Shown piece after piece: positions 8,625 to 17,475 of a DNA stretch of 64,000 nt. Under the pieces are notes generated by a model that saw only the letters and a program-made list of their open reading frames with translations, was not told the DNA's origin and ran no database searches. Position numbers and translations under genes: made by a program. Each line of letters opens with the position of its first letter. The stretch's first letter is position 1. Origin of the DNA: Rhodospirillales bacterium 24-66-33 (GTDB lineage: Bacteria > Pseudomonadota > Alphaproteobacteria > Reyranellales > Reyranellaceae); NCBI GenBank assembly GCA_002281855.1, contig NCHQ01000010.1, positions 100,637 to 164,636 on the forward strand. The letters run 5' to 3'.

Positions 8625-9404
8625 TCAGGCGACAATGCTGGCGCCGCCGTCGACATAGACGGTGCCGCCGGTGACGCGATGCGCGAAGGGCGTGGCCAGA
8701 TAGGCGCAGGTGTAGCCGACATCCATGATGTCCACGAGCTCGCCCAGCGGCGCCTTCTGCGCGGCTTCGTTCAGGAGCAGCTCGAAGTCCTTGAGGCCCG
8801 AGGCGGCACGGGTCTTGAGCGGTCCGGGTGAGATCGCATGGATTCGGATGTGGCGGGGCCCGAGCTCGTAGGCCAGGTAGCGGCAGGACGCCTCCAGCGC
8901 TGCCTTCACCGGTCCCATGACGTTGTAGTTCGGCACGACCCGGTTGGCACCGTAATAGCTCATGGCGAACATGCTGCCGCCGTCCTTCATCAGCGGCGCC
9001 GCGAGGCGCGCCATGCGGATGAAGGAGTGGCAGGAAATATCCATCGCCGTGGCGAAGCCCTCGGCCGAGCAGTCGAGCAGGCCTCCCTGAAGATCTGCCA
9101 TCGGGGCGAAGGCGATGGAGTGGACCAGCATGTCCAGCTGGCCCCAGCTGTCGGCGATCTGCCGGAACACCGTCTCCAACTGGCCCGGCACCGCCACGTC
9201 GAGCGGACCGGTTATCTCCGCGCCCAACTCGCGGGCCAGCGGCTCCACATGGGGCCGCGCCTTCTCGTTCAGCCAGGTGATGGCGAGATCGGCACCGGCT
9301 TCGCGAAAGGCCCGGGCGCAGCCATAGGCGATGGACTGGTCGTTGGCGACGCCAACGATCAGGGCCTTCTTGCCCGCCAGGATGGGCCGGATCTGCTCGG
9401 TCAT
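8625..9404 (-). CDS. fabI: Enoyl-ACP reductase, FabI type
   Basis: 259 residues of short-chain dehydrogenase fold with FabI features: GVANDQSIAYGCARAF at the nucleotide site, and Tyr160 with Lys167 in YNVMGPVK, the Tyr-x6-Lys spacing that separates FabI from ordinary SDRs. A second Tyr lies near 150. It reduces trans-2-enoyl-ACP or a related thioester with NADH. The gene sits between a phosphate acyltransferase and acetate kinase, so it may be a pathway-specific paralogue rather than the essential fatty-acid enzyme (inference). The ATG at 9404 lies 8 bases after the preceding stop. Confidence 0.92.
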   Translation of the reverse strand: MTEQIRPILAGKKALIVGVANDQSIAYGCARAFREAGADLAITWLNEKARPHVEPLARELGAEITGPLDVAVPGQLETVFRQIADSWGQLDMLVHSIAFAPMADLQGGLLDCSAEGFATAMDISCHSFIRMARLAAPLMKDGGSMFAMSYYGANRVVPNYNVMGPVKAALEASCRYLAYELGPRHIRIHAISPGPLKTRAASGLKDFELLLNEAAQKAPLGELVDIMDVGYTCAYLATPFAHRVTGGTVYVDGGASIVA

Positions 9405-9411
9405 GAGGTCC

Positions 9412-10374
9412 TCAAGAGATCGCGGTGGCGGCGCTGGCCCGGCGCGCCGCCGCCACCAGGGAGGCGACGGCACACGAGGCGAGCCGCGTGGTCAGCGAAT
9501 CGGCGCGGCTGGTCAGGATGATCGGCACGCGCGCGCCGAGCACGATCCCGGCGGCATCGGCGCCGGCCAGGAAGGTGAGGCTCTTGGCCAGTATGTTGCC
9601 GGCCTCGAGGTTTGGAACGATCAGCACGTCGGCACGGCCGGCGACCGGCGAGACGATGTTCTTGATGGACGCGGCCTGGAGGCTGATCGCGTTGTCGAGG
9701 GCCAGGGGACCGTCGAGGATGCCCCCCGTGATCTGGCCGCGATCGGCCATCTTGCACAAGGCGGCGGCCTCGATCGTCGAGCCGACCTTCGGGTTGACCG
9801 TCTCCGTGGCGCTCAGGATCGCGACGCACGGGTGGGGGATGCCCAGCGCATGCGCGAGGTCGATGGCGTTCTGCACGATGTCGACCTTTTCCTCGAGCGT
9901 CGGCGCGATGTTCACGGCGGCGTCCGAGATGATCAGCGCCTGCTGATGACGGGGCACGTCCATGACGAAGCAGTGGCTGATGCGCCGGGCCGTGCGGATG
10001 CCGGTCGCGCCCGAGACGACGGCGCCCATTAGCTCGTCGGTATGCAGACTGCCCTTCATCAGCGCCTCGGCACGGCCGCAGCGCACGAGTTCGACCGCCT
10101 TGGCGGCCGAATCGTGGCTGTGGGCTGAACCGACGATTTCGAAGCCGTCGATGTCGAGAGAGGCCTTGTCGGCGATGGCACGGATGCGGGCCGGAGGGCC
10201 GACCAGGATGGGCGCGAGCAGGCGGCCGCGCGCCGCTTCGACAGCGCTCTCCAGCGAGACCTCGTCGCAGGGATGCACCACGGCCGTGGCCAGCGGCGCG
10301 TGCGTGCGTGCGGCGGCGATGAGCCGCTCGTATTTCTCGCGCGGGCCCTCCGTCGGGGGCGTGGCGTCAGGCAT
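9412..10374 (-). CDS. Phosphate acetyl/butyryltransferase
   Basis: 320 residues of the PTA/PTB domain, without the N-terminal MaoC hydratase domain that many relatives carry. Motifs include AEALMKGSLHTDELMGAV, SHCFVMDVP and DGPLALDNAIS near the CoA and phosphate sites. It converts acyl-CoA plus phosphate to acyl phosphate plus CoA, feeding the kinase two genes downstream. The ATG at 10374 overlaps the end of the DUF3141 gene by 8 bases, implying translational coupling. Confidence 0.9.
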   Translation of the reverse strand: MPDATPPTEGPREKYERLIAAARTHAPLATAVVHPCDEVSLESAVEAARGRLLAPILVGPPARIRAIADKASLDIDGFEIVGSAHSHDSAAKAVELVRCGRAEALMKGSLHTDELMGAVVSGATGIRTARRISHCFVMDVPRHQQALIISDAAVNIAPTLEEKVDIVQNAIDLAHALGIPHPCVAILSATETVNPKVGSTIEAAALCKMADRGQITGGILDGPLALDNAISLQAASIKNIVSPVAGRADVLIVPNLEAGNILAKSLTFLAGADAAGIVLGARVPIILTSRADSLTTRLASCAVASLVAAARRASAATAIS

Positions 10375-12538
10375 CCTGTCTCTCCTGCGGCAATGGGCGT
10401 GCTCCAACGAACATGGCCTCCAACCGCTGCATGAGCCGTTGCTCCTCCGGTGCCGGATCGCCGGAGGCCTTCAGTATGTCCTGAACGACCTGCCAGCCGG
10501 CTGCCCTGAGCTGCGGGTCGTCGGGCAGGAGCTTCGGGATGGCTTGGATCGCGCGTTCCTCGTCGAGCCGCAGCAGCAGGTATTGGTCGCGAAACAGCAG
10601 CTTTAGCTCGTCGAAGCCGATGCGCCGGTTGGCCGGCAGTATCTGGCGCACGGCCTGCAGCACGGCGAAGCCGCGCTCGTCGACCGTCCGCCGCGGCAGG
10701 CGGACATGCATCAGGGCGCGGACCACCGCCTCGGGCAGCCCACCGCTCTCGAAACGCGTCTCCAGCTCGGCGCGCCAGCGTCCGGCGATCACTTCGCGCG
10801 CGAGATCGCGGCCGATCTGCCGCCGTGCCGGCGCGGCGTCCGCCGCCAGACCCGCCGCCGCCTGCAGGGCCGGCGATCCGTAGGTGCCGAGAAACATCGC
10901 CTCGGTCGCCGCGTCGCGGACGAGGCGGTAGCCTTCCAGGCAGGTCGAGATCCAGGTCGAGGTCACCTTCTCCAGGGTGAGCAGTGGATTATCCGGCGCC
11001 GCCGGCTGGCGATGGCTGCGGACGGCCTCCGCCAGCGGCTTGATGGCGGTCATGGCGGGATTGCAGTCGGAGAAGGCTGCGAAGCGCAGGCGGTGCGCGT
11101 TGGTTGCCCGCAGAAGCTCGGCCGATTGCGGGGTGACCATCGCGCGCACGACCGGTTGGGCGAAGGTGCGGTAGAGGCCGTGGTTGATCTCGGAGACGCG
11201 CGCGACGGTCGCGAAGCGCTGCTCGTCCTCGTCGCTGTTGCCGCCGAGCTTGCGGATGTCGTCGAGCGTCCGCGCCTCGAGCTGGAACAGGTACTTGCCG
11301 TGGATCAGGCCCGGATTGGCCGTTGAGCCGTCGATCTCGGAGATCACCGCCTCGTAGAGGCCGGGCGGTAGCAGGTCGATCATCTGCATGCAGGAGGCGA
11401 ACTCGGCATGCTCCTTGGTCGCGACCTTGCCCGAGACGAAGATGCCGAGATGCCCGATCGTCTGGTGCAGTGTGTAGACGATGGTCTGCCCGTTAGCGAC
11501 GATCTCGTCCTCGTGGCCGTACAGGTCGGTGATCCAGCCGAGCGCCTGCTGCGGCGGCGTGATGTTGTCGCCCCACGAGCACAGAACGATGATCGGCGAG
11601 CGGATGTTGCGCAGGTCGACGCGGGTGCCGTCGGAAGTGCTGATCTCGCCCGAGGTGAGCTTGTTGCCGACGAAGAGATTGTCGGCGATCCACTGCATTT
11701 CGCCAGCATTGAGCAGGACGGGGCTGCCCCACCAGGTCTCGAAGTCGAGGAAGCGCGTCGTCTCCGTGTCGACCTTCGAGTAGAGATTGTAGGGCTTGTC
11801 CCACCAGGTGTTGGCGGGATTCAGCGATTCGAAATTGCCGACCAGGTAGGCGCCGTCGAAGATGCCGTTGCCGAGGTCGCCCGCCAGCGCGGTCAGCCAG
11901 GTGCCGCCGAGCGTGCCGCCGAGGTAGCGCATCGGATTGCGGCCGCGTACGCCCGCCCAGTAGGAGAGCGGCGACCCGGCGAGCAGGATGGGCCCGAACA
12001 GGTCGGGCCGGATCGCGGCCGTCATCATGATCTGCCAGCCGGCCTGGCAGTTGGCGACCAAGACGGGCTTGCCCTCGGCCTCGGGATGTCGCGCGGCCAC
12101 GGCCTCCAGGAATGCCGCCTCGGCCCGGCAGACATCCTCGATCGTCTGCCGCGGCTCGGGTTTGGGCCGGAAACCCACGAAGTAGGTGGCATGGCCGGCG
12201 GCCAGCGCGACGCCGATCTCGCTGTCCTGCTTCATGCCGCCGATGCCCGGGCCGTGCCCGGCGCGCGGATCGACGACCACGAAAGGCGGCTTGACGGGAT
12301 CCGTGACCGTGCCTTCGGGGGGCACGATCCTGATGAGGAAATAGTTGACCGGCCGCGGCAGGGTGCGGCCGTCGAGGACCGGTTCGAAGGCGAACCCCAA
12401 CACGTGCGGAACGTCCTCGGCGCTGCGTTCGACGAAGGTGTTCCCGCGCTCGCGCAGGGCATCCAGTGTCAGGACGGATCGCTGCCAGGCATCGATCCAG
12501 TATTCCTGCAAGAAGTTGAACGGCGATTCGACCGACAC
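10367..12538 (-). CDS. DUF3141 alpha/beta-hydrolase, PHA-synthase-related
   Basis: 723 residues. The N terminus has YWIDAWQRSVLTLDALRERG, as in DUF3141 proteins. An alpha/beta-hydrolase core follows with a PHA-synthase-like lipase box in VANCQAGWQ, where Cys replaces the usual Ser. Later motifs are LCSWGDNITPP (acid residue) and HQTIGHLGIF (His). A helical C-terminal half of about 250 residues is extra. GTG at 12538 is chosen because GGGAG lies 6 bases upstream and the length before YWIDAW fits the family; TTG at 12604 is the alternative. First gene of the acyltransferase-FabI-kinase operon; a role in hydroxyalkanoate or acyl-CoA turnover is inferred. Confidence 0.85.
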   Translation of the reverse strand: MSVESPFNFLQEYWIDAWQRSVLTLDALRERGNTFVERSAEDVPHVLGFAFEPVLDGRTLPRPVNYFLIRIVPPEGTVTDPVKPPFVVVDPRAGHGPGIGGMKQDSEIGVALAAGHATYFVGFRPKPEPRQTIEDVCRAEAAFLEAVAARHPEAEGKPVLVANCQAGWQIMMTAAIRPDLFGPILLAGSPLSYWAGVRGRNPMRYLGGTLGGTWLTALAGDLGNGIFDGAYLVGNFESLNPANTWWDKPYNLYSKVDTETTRFLDFETWWGSPVLLNAGEMQWIADNLFVGNKLTSGEISTSDGTRVDLRNIRSPIIVLCSWGDNITPPQQALGWITDLYGHEDEIVANGQTIVYTLHQTIGHLGIFVSGKVATKEHAEFASCMQMIDLLPPGLYEAVISEIDGSTANPGLIHGKYLFQLEARTLDDIRKLGGNSDEDEQRFATVARVSEINHGLYRTFAQPVVRAMVTPQSAELLRATNAHRLRFAAFSDCNPAMTAIKPLAEAVRSHRQPAAPDNPLLTLEKVTSTWISTCLEGYRLVRDAATEAMFLGTYGSPALQAAAGLAADAAPARRQIGRDLAREVIAGRWRAELETRFESGGLPEAVVRALMHVRLPRRTVDERGFAVLQAVRQILPANRRIGFDELKLLFRDQYLLLRLDEERAIQAIPKLLPDDPQLRAAGWQVVQDILKASGDPAPEEQRLMQRLEAMFVGARPLPQERQDA

Positions 12539-12650
12539 TGGGCGCTCCCGAGACAGGTCCGCACATTCGGGCCAGGCACCTGCCCGAGCCTTGATCTTCG
12601 TCAAGCTTCGTGGCGGCCGAATGACGCCCGGCGGCCCGGAGAGGCAGGCG

Positions 12651-13097
12651 TCAGGCCGCCAGCAGATCCGCCACCGCCGCCTTCTGCGCCTCGGTCAGGG
12701 CGACACTCTTGCGCGTGGCGGCATCGACATAGACATGGACGAAGTGGCCCGCGGCGGCCGGGGTCTCGCTGTCCCGGGTGAAAATCGCGAGTTCGTAGCG
12801 CAGCGAGCTGTTGCCGATGCGGCCGAGGCGGATGCCGACATCGACCGTCTGGGGAAAGTCGACCGGCGCCAGGAATTCGCAGCCGCTGGCGATGCACAGG
12901 CCGATCGAGGTTTGTCCGGGCGCCCGCAGGATACCGCGCTCGATGGCGAGGGTGGTGAGCGACGTGTCGAACCAGTTATAATAGACGGCGTTGTTGACGT
13001 GGCCATAGGCGTCGCAGTCCGACCACCGGCTCGCGACCGGCATCCACCACCCGTAGTCTCCGCGCCGCTCGTCCTTCGCCGCCTTCTCGCCCGCCAT
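12651..13097 (-). CDS. Acyl-CoA thioesterase, 4HBT/YbgC hotdog family
   Basis: 148 residues of hotdog fold with the active-site stretch SRWSDCDAYGHVNNAVYYNW. The Asp in DAYGH is the expected catalytic residue of 4-hydroxybenzoyl-CoA-thioesterase-type enzymes. It hydrolyses an acyl-CoA thioester. It lies upstream of the DUF3141 operon on the same strand with a gap of about 110 bases, so it may share that transcript and release acyl groups for the same pathway (inference). Confidence 0.88.
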   Translation of the reverse strand: MAGEKAAKDERRGDYGWWMPVASRWSDCDAYGHVNNAVYYNWFDTSLTTLAIERGILRAPGQTSIGLCIASGCEFLAPVDFPQTVDVGIRLGRIGNSSLRYELAIFTRDSETPAAAGHFVHVYVDAATRKSVALTEAQKAAVADLLAA

Positions 13098-13189
13098 GCC
13101 GATCCCCTGATCTTGCTGCGGGCCCTTTTACAAGCGGTGCAGGAAACGGGGCAATACGGGGGCATTGCGCGATGTCCGGTGCGCGACCC

Positions 13190-13668
13190 CTAGAACTCCG
13201 CCGTGACCGGCATCCGGAAGAGGAACGCGGTCGTCTCCGGCGTGGAGGTGGCGGTGAGCGTGCCGCCATGGGCGCGGGCGATTTCGCTGCAGATGTAGAG
13301 GCCGAGGCCCAGACCCTGCTGGCTGGCGCGGGCCTCGCCGCGGAAGAAAGGCTGGAACAGCTTGGCCAAGGCCGCGTCGGGAATGGGACTGCCAGCATGG
13401 GGCACGCTGAGCTCGAACGTGCCGTCCTTCACCTGCACCTCGACCTCCATCTGCGTGCCGGGTGCGCCATGGACGACCGCGTTCCCAGCAGGTTCGAGAG
13501 GACCTGGCCGATGCGGCCAGGGTCGCAGAAGACGTTCTCACTCATCGTGACGCGGGTGGCAAAGCGGCGGTCGGGCGAAAAAAGATCGGGCTGCAGGATC
13601 GCATGCGCGCATATCGACGCGGGCAGGGGCGTGCCGCGTACGTCTAGGCCGATGTCGGCCTTGATCAA
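13190..13668 (-). pseudogene. Histidine kinase remnant: 5'-truncated and frameshifted
   Basis: Two frames together encode the C-terminal ATPase part of a sensor kinase. From about 13665 to 13486 one frame carries DPGRIGQVLSNLLG, the start of the N box. From about 13485 to 13190 the next frame continues NAVVHGAPGTQMEVEVQV, PFFRGEA and GLGLGLYICSEIARAHGGTL (the G boxes). A single base is missing at about 13485 in the N box. No phosphoacceptor His domain or sensor is visible upstream, where the plus-strand gene at 13785 begins. It looks like a decayed gene. A sequencing error could explain the frameshift but not the missing 5' half. Confidence 0.8.
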
Positions 13669-13784
13669 CGCATTCGCCCACTCCTCGTTGCAGCCCGGGG
13701 CGGGCCGGTATAGGGCCTTTGCTGCGGAGCCAAGCCAGCGCGCATTGCCGTCGGGTCGCTCCTCGATACTTGCGGACCAGCCCA

Positions 13785-14201
13785 ATGCCTCTCTTCTGGA
13801 CCATCGATTCGCGCCGGCAGTTGTTCACTGTGACCTGCGACGGCAAGGTCGACTTCGTCGACATGAGCGAGATGATTGATGCGTTTGTGGGGGCGAACGG
13901 ACTTCGCTACCGCAAGCTCTTTGACGGCACCCATGGCAGCAGCGACATGAACGAACAGGAGATTCTCGCCATCGGGGCTCGCATGCGTGAACTGCCCGCC
14001 CTGCAGAGCACCCTCGGTGCGTTGGCCGTCGTGCTACCGGACGACAAGTACGACCAGGTCTCGCGGGTGCTCGGCATCCTGGCGGTCGCCAAGCGGCCGA
14101 TGCGCGTCTTCAAGGACGCCGACAAGGCGCGCAAATGGCTCGATTCGCCGCCGATTCGTGGAGGCCTCCCCCTGCCGGAGCCGCTCGAGGCGCGGGCCTA
14201 G
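13785..14201 (+). CDS. STAS/SpoIIAA-like small protein
   Basis: 138 residues with alternating strands and helices. It opens MPLFWTIDSRRQLFTVTCDG, and later blocks LFDGTHGSSDM and VFKDADKARKWLDSPP resemble SpoIIAA-like or STAS-related proteins common in alphaproteobacteria. No catalytic motif is seen. The ATG at 13785 starts directly on the first predicted strand. A short transcription unit next to a kinase remnant suggests a possible former signalling link, but this is speculation. Confidence 0.65.
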   Translation: MPLFWTIDSRRQLFTVTCDGKVDFVDMSEMIDAFVGANGLRYRKLFDGTHGSSDMNEQEILAIGARMRELPALQSTLGALAVVLPDDKYDQVSRVLGILAVAKRPMRVFKDADKARKWLDSPPIRGGLPLPEPLEARA

Positions 14202-14273
14202 AGACAGAGGAAGGGGCCGTTTCCCAGATTGTCGCGTTGCGGATGGGGCGCCAGGGCTCTATTTCCCGCCCGC

Positions 14274-14750
14274 ATGGGAATCGAAATCGAGCGCAAGTTT
14301 CTCGTTACGAGCGGGGACTGGCGCGGCAACGTCGTTCGCGAGCAGCATCTCGTGGACGGCCTGGTAGCCATGACGGGCGGCCGTAAGGTGAGAGTGCGCG
14401 TCTGCGACGGGCAGGCGACGCTCACGGTCAAGGCACGCGAGGCGCCGGGCGTGAATGCGGAGTTCGAGTATCCCATTCCCCTTCCAGACGCGGAGGAATT
14501 GCTCGCGAAGCACTGCGACGACAATGTGATCGGCAAGACGCGCTTCTTCGTGCCGTACCAGGGCTTCCTGTGGCAGGTCGATGTCTATGAGGGCGTGATG
14601 GCTGACGTTGTCCTGGCGGAAGTCGAACTCGCGCGGCTGGATTGCGTGGTCCCCCTGCCGCCCTGGGTGGGGCCGGAAGTAACCGGCGATCCCGCCTATC
14701 GCAAGATCAACCTGTTCCGCGCCCGCACGGGCCGGACGGCGGCGGACTGA
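14274..14750 (+). CDS. CYTH-domain triphosphatase-like protein
   Basis: 158 residues of the CYTH (triphosphate tunnel) family. The N-terminal ExExK signature is Glu4, Glu6, Lys8 in MGIEIERKFLV. Further tunnel residues lie in KVRVRVCDGQATLTVKA, FEYPIP and LAEVEL. Members hydrolyse inorganic triphosphate or act on phosphorylated nucleotides with a divalent metal. The last 44 bases overlap the 3' end of the convergent Rieske gene. Confidence 0.88.
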   Translation: MGIEIERKFLVTSGDWRGNVVREQHLVDGLVAMTGGRKVRVRVCDGQATLTVKAREAPGVNAEFEYPIPLPDAEELLAKHCDDNVIGKTRFFVPYQGFLWQVDVYEGVMADVVLAEVELARLDCVVPLPPWVGPEVTGDPAYRKINLFRARTGRTAAD

Positions 14751-15924
14751 GCTTTCGCGAGTCTCGGGCTGAAATCTCCTTCAGCATTTCCTCGCCGCCG
14801 GCCACGAGTTCCCGGTAGGACTGTTCGAACCAGCCGATACGTTCCTCGAGGGCGGCAAGGTAGGGGGGGCGCTCGATCTGGTGCGCGACCGCCTGCAGGC
14901 GCTCGCAGGCTTCATTGTCTTCGCGCCCGACGCGGCGCACGTAGTGAGGCAGCAGCCGGTTGCGGATGGGATCGCTCAGCGGCCGGATCAGGCGGGCGGG
15001 CCAGGCATGATCGGCCGGGAACGGCGCCGGATGGACCCGGATCCGCTGGACCGATCGGTCGTGCGCCATGGGAACCGATTGCTGGACGTAACAATGGAAG
15101 AACTCGCCGTCCGAACGGAACAGAGCCACGATCAGGTTCGGCAGGATCTGGAAGATGCAGTAATGCGTCGCCCGGAAAGATCCATCGGCGCAGGCGGCGG
15201 ACATTTCCGCGAGGGCGTCCGGCTTGCTGGTGTTGAGAAAGGCGCTGTGGAGACCGAACCGGACGTAACTGATGTCTTCGCGCCGCACATGGCCGCTCTT
15301 GCCGAAGGTCGTCGGATGGAGGGCGACGGTGTGATAGTCGTCGAGGCTGATATGGAGGTTCAGCCTCCAGTTGGCCGCAACGGGCATCGACAGGGTCCGG
15401 GGCGTCGACCTCGATCGCGACAGGGCCGCGACGATCGGGAAGCCGGGGCCGAGGAATTCCGCGAGCGACTCGCGTTTCACCGGTGCGGGGAAACGGCCGA
15501 AGACCAGCGCGCCGCAGGTCGCGATCTCGATGGGGTTGAGACGCGCGCCCAGCGCACGCGAAACGGTGCCGAAATTCTCCTGGCACTTCGGAATGCCGAT
15601 GGCGGCGCCGTCGTGGTCATATCGCCAGTGATGGAAGCCGCAGACGATGGGCCCATTGCCCTTGTCCTTCGTCCGCAGCGGATAGAAGCGATGAGCGCAG
15701 ACGTTCTCGAATCCCTTCAGTTCGGATCCGAAACGCTGCACGAAGACCGAGCGCGTCGCCAGCGTGGTGCGGAACCAGTCGCCGTCCTTCGCGACATCGT
15801 GCGCGAATCCGAGAAAGGTCCAGACGTAGGCGAGACACCGCTGCTCGTGCGCGAACGCCTGTGGATCAACCAGGGTTCGCGTCCAGTCCGAGTCAAAAAA
15901 GGCGGAGCTACCGCGCAGGGCCAT
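14707..15924 (-). CDS. Rieske-type aromatic-ring-hydroxylating oxygenase, alpha subunit
   Basis: 405 residues. The Rieske [2Fe-2S] ligands are Cys76, His78, Cys95 and His98 (CAH and CGFH). The catalytic mononuclear iron site is expected around LDDYHTVALHP, which supplies Asp/His residues of the facial triad. A C-terminal extension is rich in charged residues. It would need an electron-donor reductase, not found in this window. The ATG at 15924 opens MALRGSSAFFDSDW; a longer reading frame upstream has no family similarity. The gene overlaps the convergent CYTH gene by 44 bases. Confidence 0.85.
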   Translation of the reverse strand: MALRGSSAFFDSDWTRTLVDPQAFAHEQRCLAYVWTFLGFAHDVAKDGDWFRTTLATRSVFVQRFGSELKGFENVCAHRFYPLRTKDKGNGPIVCGFHHWRYDHDGAAIGIPKCQENFGTVSRALGARLNPIEIATCGALVFGRFPAPVKRESLAEFLGPGFPIVAALSRSRSTPRTLSMPVAANWRLNLHISLDDYHTVALHPTTFGKSGHVRREDISYVRFGLHSAFLNTSKPDALAEMSAACADGSFRATHYCIFQILPNLIVALFRSDGEFFHCYVQQSVPMAHDRSVQRIRVHPAPFPADHAWPARLIRPLSDPIRNRLLPHYVRRVGREDNEACERLQAVAHQIERPPYLAALEERIGWFEQSYRELVAGGEEMLKEISARDSRKLSPPPSGPCGRGTG

Positions 15925-16123
15925 TCTTCCGTCCTCATCAGCTTGGTCGCGGGGCCAGAATTTCAGGGTGCCATCTCGCTGGTGTACCGTCCAACCGGCG
16001 TCCGCCGCTGAGCCTTTTGGCACGCGGGCGACCGCGCAGCGGTTCTGGAGCCTTGATGCAGGCCGGCGTATCGTGCCCAATCCTGCGGCTTCTGAGACTC
16101 TTGGACGAATGAAAGGTCCGGCC

Positions 16124-16891
16124 ATGCGAAAGAACAAGATCAAGGAAATCTGGGCCGCGGGGAAATGCGCGACACTGGGTTGGCTTTCGGTTCCGAACAC
16201 CTTCACGGCCGAGGTGATGGCGCGGCAGGGGTTCGATGCCCTGTGCGTCGACCTGCAGCACGGGCTTTCCGAGATGAAGGACGTGGCGCCGATGCTGCAG
16301 GCGATCTCCCAGACCGACACGGTGCCGGTCGTGCGCGTGGCCTGGAACGAGCCGGCCGCCATCATGAAGGCGTTGGACCTTGGCGCCTACGGCATCATCG
16401 TGCCGCTGGTGAACAATGCCGAGGAAGCCGCCAAGGCCGTGGCGGCTTGCCGTTATCCGCCCGTGGGCATGCGCTCCTCGGGACCCGTGCGCGCCGTTCA
16501 CTATGGCGGCGCCGACTACGTGGCAAAGGCGAATGACGAGATCATCGTCATGGCAATGATCGAGACCAAGGAAGGGCTGGAGAACCTCGAGGCGATCTGC
16601 GCGACGCCCGGGCTCGATGCCGTCTATATCGGCCCCGCCGACCTCTCGTTTGCCCTGGGCCTGCCGCCGCGCGGCGACAATCCCGATCCGCTGCACATCG
16701 CCACCTGCGACAGGATCCGCGAGGCCGCCCACAAGGCCGGCATCAAGTGCGTCATGCACTGTGCGGCGGCGCCCTTCGCTGCCGGCGCCGTCAAGCGCGG
16801 CTTCGACATGGTGATGTTGACGGCCGATCTCTCCTGCATGATCGCCGGTGCTCGCCAGCAACTCGAGGAACTCAAGGCGAAGTCGGCCTGA
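16124..16891 (+). CDS. HpcH/HpaI-family aldolase
   Basis: 255 residues of class II pyruvate aldolase/citrate lyase beta fold. Motifs are CVDLQHG (base His), MIETKEGLENLEAI (metal-binding Glu) and YIGPADLSFALG (metal-binding Asp). The family performs retro-aldol cleavage of 2-keto-3-hydroxy acids to pyruvate plus an aldehyde. The start at 16124 gives the common N terminus MRKNKIKEIWAAGK; ATG at 16109 in the same frame is possible. It is divergent from the Rieske oxygenase, so both could serve one catabolic pathway (inference). Confidence 0.88.
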   Translation: MRKNKIKEIWAAGKCATLGWLSVPNTFTAEVMARQGFDALCVDLQHGLSEMKDVAPMLQAISQTDTVPVVRVAWNEPAAIMKALDLGAYGIIVPLVNNAEEAAKAVAACRYPPVGMRSSGPVRAVHYGGADYVAKANDEIIVMAMIETKEGLENLEAICATPGLDAVYIGPADLSFALGLPPRGDNPDPLHIATCDRIREAAHKAGIKCVMHCAAAPFAAGAVKRGFDMVMLTADLSCMIAGARQQLEELKAKSA

Positions 16892-16892
16892 G

Positions 16893-16932
16893 GCCGGCGC
16901 GCTCGCCGGCGTCGCGCGGTAGCGGCGCGACG
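16893..16932. terminator. Tandem GC hairpins downstream of the aldolase gene
   Basis: Two adjacent stem-loops follow the stop codon: GCCGGCG-CGCT-CGCCGGC, then CGTCGCGC with GCGCGACG around a 7-base loop. No T-run follows, so this may be an mRNA-stabilising or Rho-linked structure rather than a classic intrinsic terminator. Confidence 0.4.
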
Positions 16933-17139
16933 AAGCATCGCTGCCGCGGGCAAGGCATGTTTCCCGAGAATTGCACGGGCCAGGCGCCGCGCTTCACGCT
17001 CCCACGACGGGCGATGCCATCTGTAACTTGTTTCAAGATACCCGTCATTTCCCACAGGACAGCGTGGCGCAACATGGTCGCCCCGGCTAGGGTCACGCAT
17101 CCGGCCGTGTGGGAATGGTTGTGCCGGTATGAGGATGAC

Positions 17140-17466
17140 ATGGCGGACGAGCAGACACGAAACCTGATGCTTTCGAAATACTACTGCACCGAAAGGGCTC
17201 TGGAGGTTAAGGCAGACCTAGCCAGGCTTCAGGCCGAAGGCAACGAACTCAAGAGCGAACTCGATTCGACGACAGACGTGGCGCGGCAAACCGTCATCCG
17301 CCAGCGTCGCTCCTACCTGAAGCGCCGCAATGACGAACTCAAGGTCGAGCGTGAAGCCCTTGCAAGGGAACTGCAGACAGCGCTGGACGCGCTCAAGTCC
17401 CTGGCGCCGTCGCTTGGGGCGAAAAAGAAGCGGCGACCGGGGTGGTCGATCGGCCCGAACTCCTAG
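17140..17466 (+). CDS. Small charged coiled-coil protein
   Basis: 108 residues, highly charged, with heptad-like Leu spacing from about residue 18 to 90 and a basic end (AKKKRRPGW). GAGG lies 6 bases before the ATG. I do not recognise a family. Length and composition suggest a cytoplasmic helical protein. The 248 bases upstream contain only the hairpins after the aldolase. Confidence 0.6.
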   Translation: MADEQTRNLMLSKYYCTERALEVKADLARLQAEGNELKSELDSTTDVARQTVIRQRRSYLKRRNDELKVEREALARELQTALDALKSLAPSLGAKKKRRPGWSIGPNS

Positions 17467-17475
17467 ACCATTTCC

